64,000 nucleotides of DNA. Origin: an uncultured SAR86 cluster bacterium. Lineage in GTDB: Bacteria > Pseudomonadota > Gammaproteobacteria > Magnimaribacterales > AG-339-G14. The notes beneath the pieces are model-generated. The model worked only from the letters and a program-made list of their open reading frames with translations, was not told the DNA's origin and made no database searches. Position 1 is the stretch's first letter. Every line of letters starts with the position of its first letter. Where the stretch lies: contig CABZIF010000001.1 of assembly GCA_902525735.1 (NCBI GenBank), positions 1 through 64,000 on the forward strand. The letters run 5' to 3'. The translations under genes were made by a program, and so were the position numbers. Shown piece by piece: positions 63,521 through 64,000 of the stretch.

Positions 63521-64000
63521 TTGCCAAATATTTTATCGATAGAAACTTCGAGTGCTTGTTGTTCTGTTTGTATAAAAACAGATCACTTAGAAACACAACT
63601 ATACGAAAATAATGCTCCTAATACACACGGAGAAATTATTTTTGAATTTATTAAAACGGCTTTGCAAGAAAGCGGGATTAGCAAAGAAGACTTAGATTAC
63701 ATCGTTTTTGGTAGTGGACCCGGATCATTTACTGGTCTGAGAGTGGGATGTTCTGTTGTGCAAGGTCTTGGCTATGGTTTGAAAGTACCTATCATTCCAA
63801 TTTCTAGTTTGAGAATTACAGCTCAACAAGCCTTTGAAAAATTAAATTCTAAGAATATTGTAGTCATAAACGATGCACATATGGAAGAGCTATATGTTGG
63901 AGAATATAAATGTTCCAAAAACATTGCTGTAAACTTGAAACCTGATTATTCCATCCATAAAGACGAAATCAATGAATTAGTTAATTCTTTTCCAGAGGAT
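63521..64000 (+). CDS. tsaB: tRNA threonylcarbamoyladenosine biosynthesis protein TsaB, partial at 3' end
   Basis: The frame is open to the right edge, so only the first 160 codons are present. It starts with TTG at 63521: LPNILSIETSSACCSVCI. Family phrases are FGSGPGSFTGLRVGCSVVQG and INDAHMEELYVGEY. TsaB (YeaZ) is an ASKHA-fold scaffold that dimerises with TsaD for the t6A37 modification of tRNA. It follows adk after 4 nt. Confidence 0.9.
   Translation, partial: MPNILSIETSSACCSVCIKTDHLETQLYENNAPNTHGEIIFEFIKTALQESGISKEDLDYIVFGSGPGSFTGLRVGCSVVQGLGYGLKVPIIPISSLRITAQQAFEKLNSKNIVVINDAHMEELYVGEYKCSKNIAVNLKPDYSIHKDEINELVNSFPED

Overview
This window reads as chromosome from a streamlined, strongly AT-rich marine gammaproteobacterium. 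A SAR86-type lineage is my best guess, but that is an inference from compactness, base composition and gene content, and no marker was searched. The gammaproteobacterial signal comes from gene order: murJ-ribF-ileS-lspA-ispH; rpsP-rimM-trmD-rplS; xerD-dsbC-(aminotransferase)-hom-thrC-prfB-lysS; rpoE-rseA-degP/mucD-lepA-lepB-rnc-era-recO-...-acpS; ygfZ divergent from sdhE; nrdA-nrdB. Genes are densely packed with many 1-8 nt overlaps and several TTG/GTG starts. I found no rRNA, tRNA, CRISPR array, insertion sequence or prophage.

Layout. 0-2 kb (minus): CoA-transferase (cut by the left edge), a glutathione S-transferase and an IbpA-type small heat-shock protein. 2-6 kb: PsiE-like protein, a secreted/cytosolic pair of unknown proteins, TusA overlapping a nucleotidyltransferase-cupin fusion, and a MATE exporter. 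6-18.5 kb (plus): acyltransferase, pdxB, msrB, a short murJ, ribF, ileS, lspA, ispH, then a D-amino-acid/peptidoglycan-recycling group (dadA, ampD, yajQ, ampG) and a VanZ-like gene. 18.6-20.6 kb: groES-groEL. 20.8-21.5 kb: nickel superoxide dismutase with its maturation protease. 21.5-24 kb: membrane proteins. 24-36.9 kb (plus): a long co-directional run from rpsP to lysS, ending in an acyl-CoA dehydrogenase, an aminoglycoside-phosphotransferase-like kinase, a DUF6285 protein and an unlisted 41-residue membrane microprotein. 36.9-46.2 kb (mostly minus): mdh, a thiolase-like protein, an MFE-2-like dehydrogenase, SMP-30, a phosphodiesterase and nrdBA. 46.3-50.7 kb: glpK, argF, serA, an SDR. 50.7-51.05 kb: the only gene-free stretch above 300 bp, with clustered DnaA boxes. 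51-64 kb: ung, ygfZ, sdhE, then the sigma-E/lepA/era cluster, a DUF3604 lipoprotein where pdxJ normally sits, acpS, adk and tsaB (cut by the right edge).

Regulatory signals can be read directly. There are sigma-32-like promoters with identical 14-nt spacers before ibpA and groES, a sigma-E-type promoter before rpoE itself, tandem NrdR boxes at 31-bp periodicity with a DnaA box before nrdA, and the classic prfB programmed frameshift site.

Most of the window is ordinary housekeeping. The points most worth following are the ACAD/kinase/DUF6285/microprotein operon, which resembles a split ACAD10/11 enzyme; the nucleotidyltransferase-cupin fusion overlapping tusA; the secreted protein pair at 2.5-3.5 kb; the DnaA-box palindrome at 51.0 kb; the acidic repeat tail on ribosomal protein S16; the short MurJ; the missing rseB; and the DUF3604 gene in the pdxJ position.
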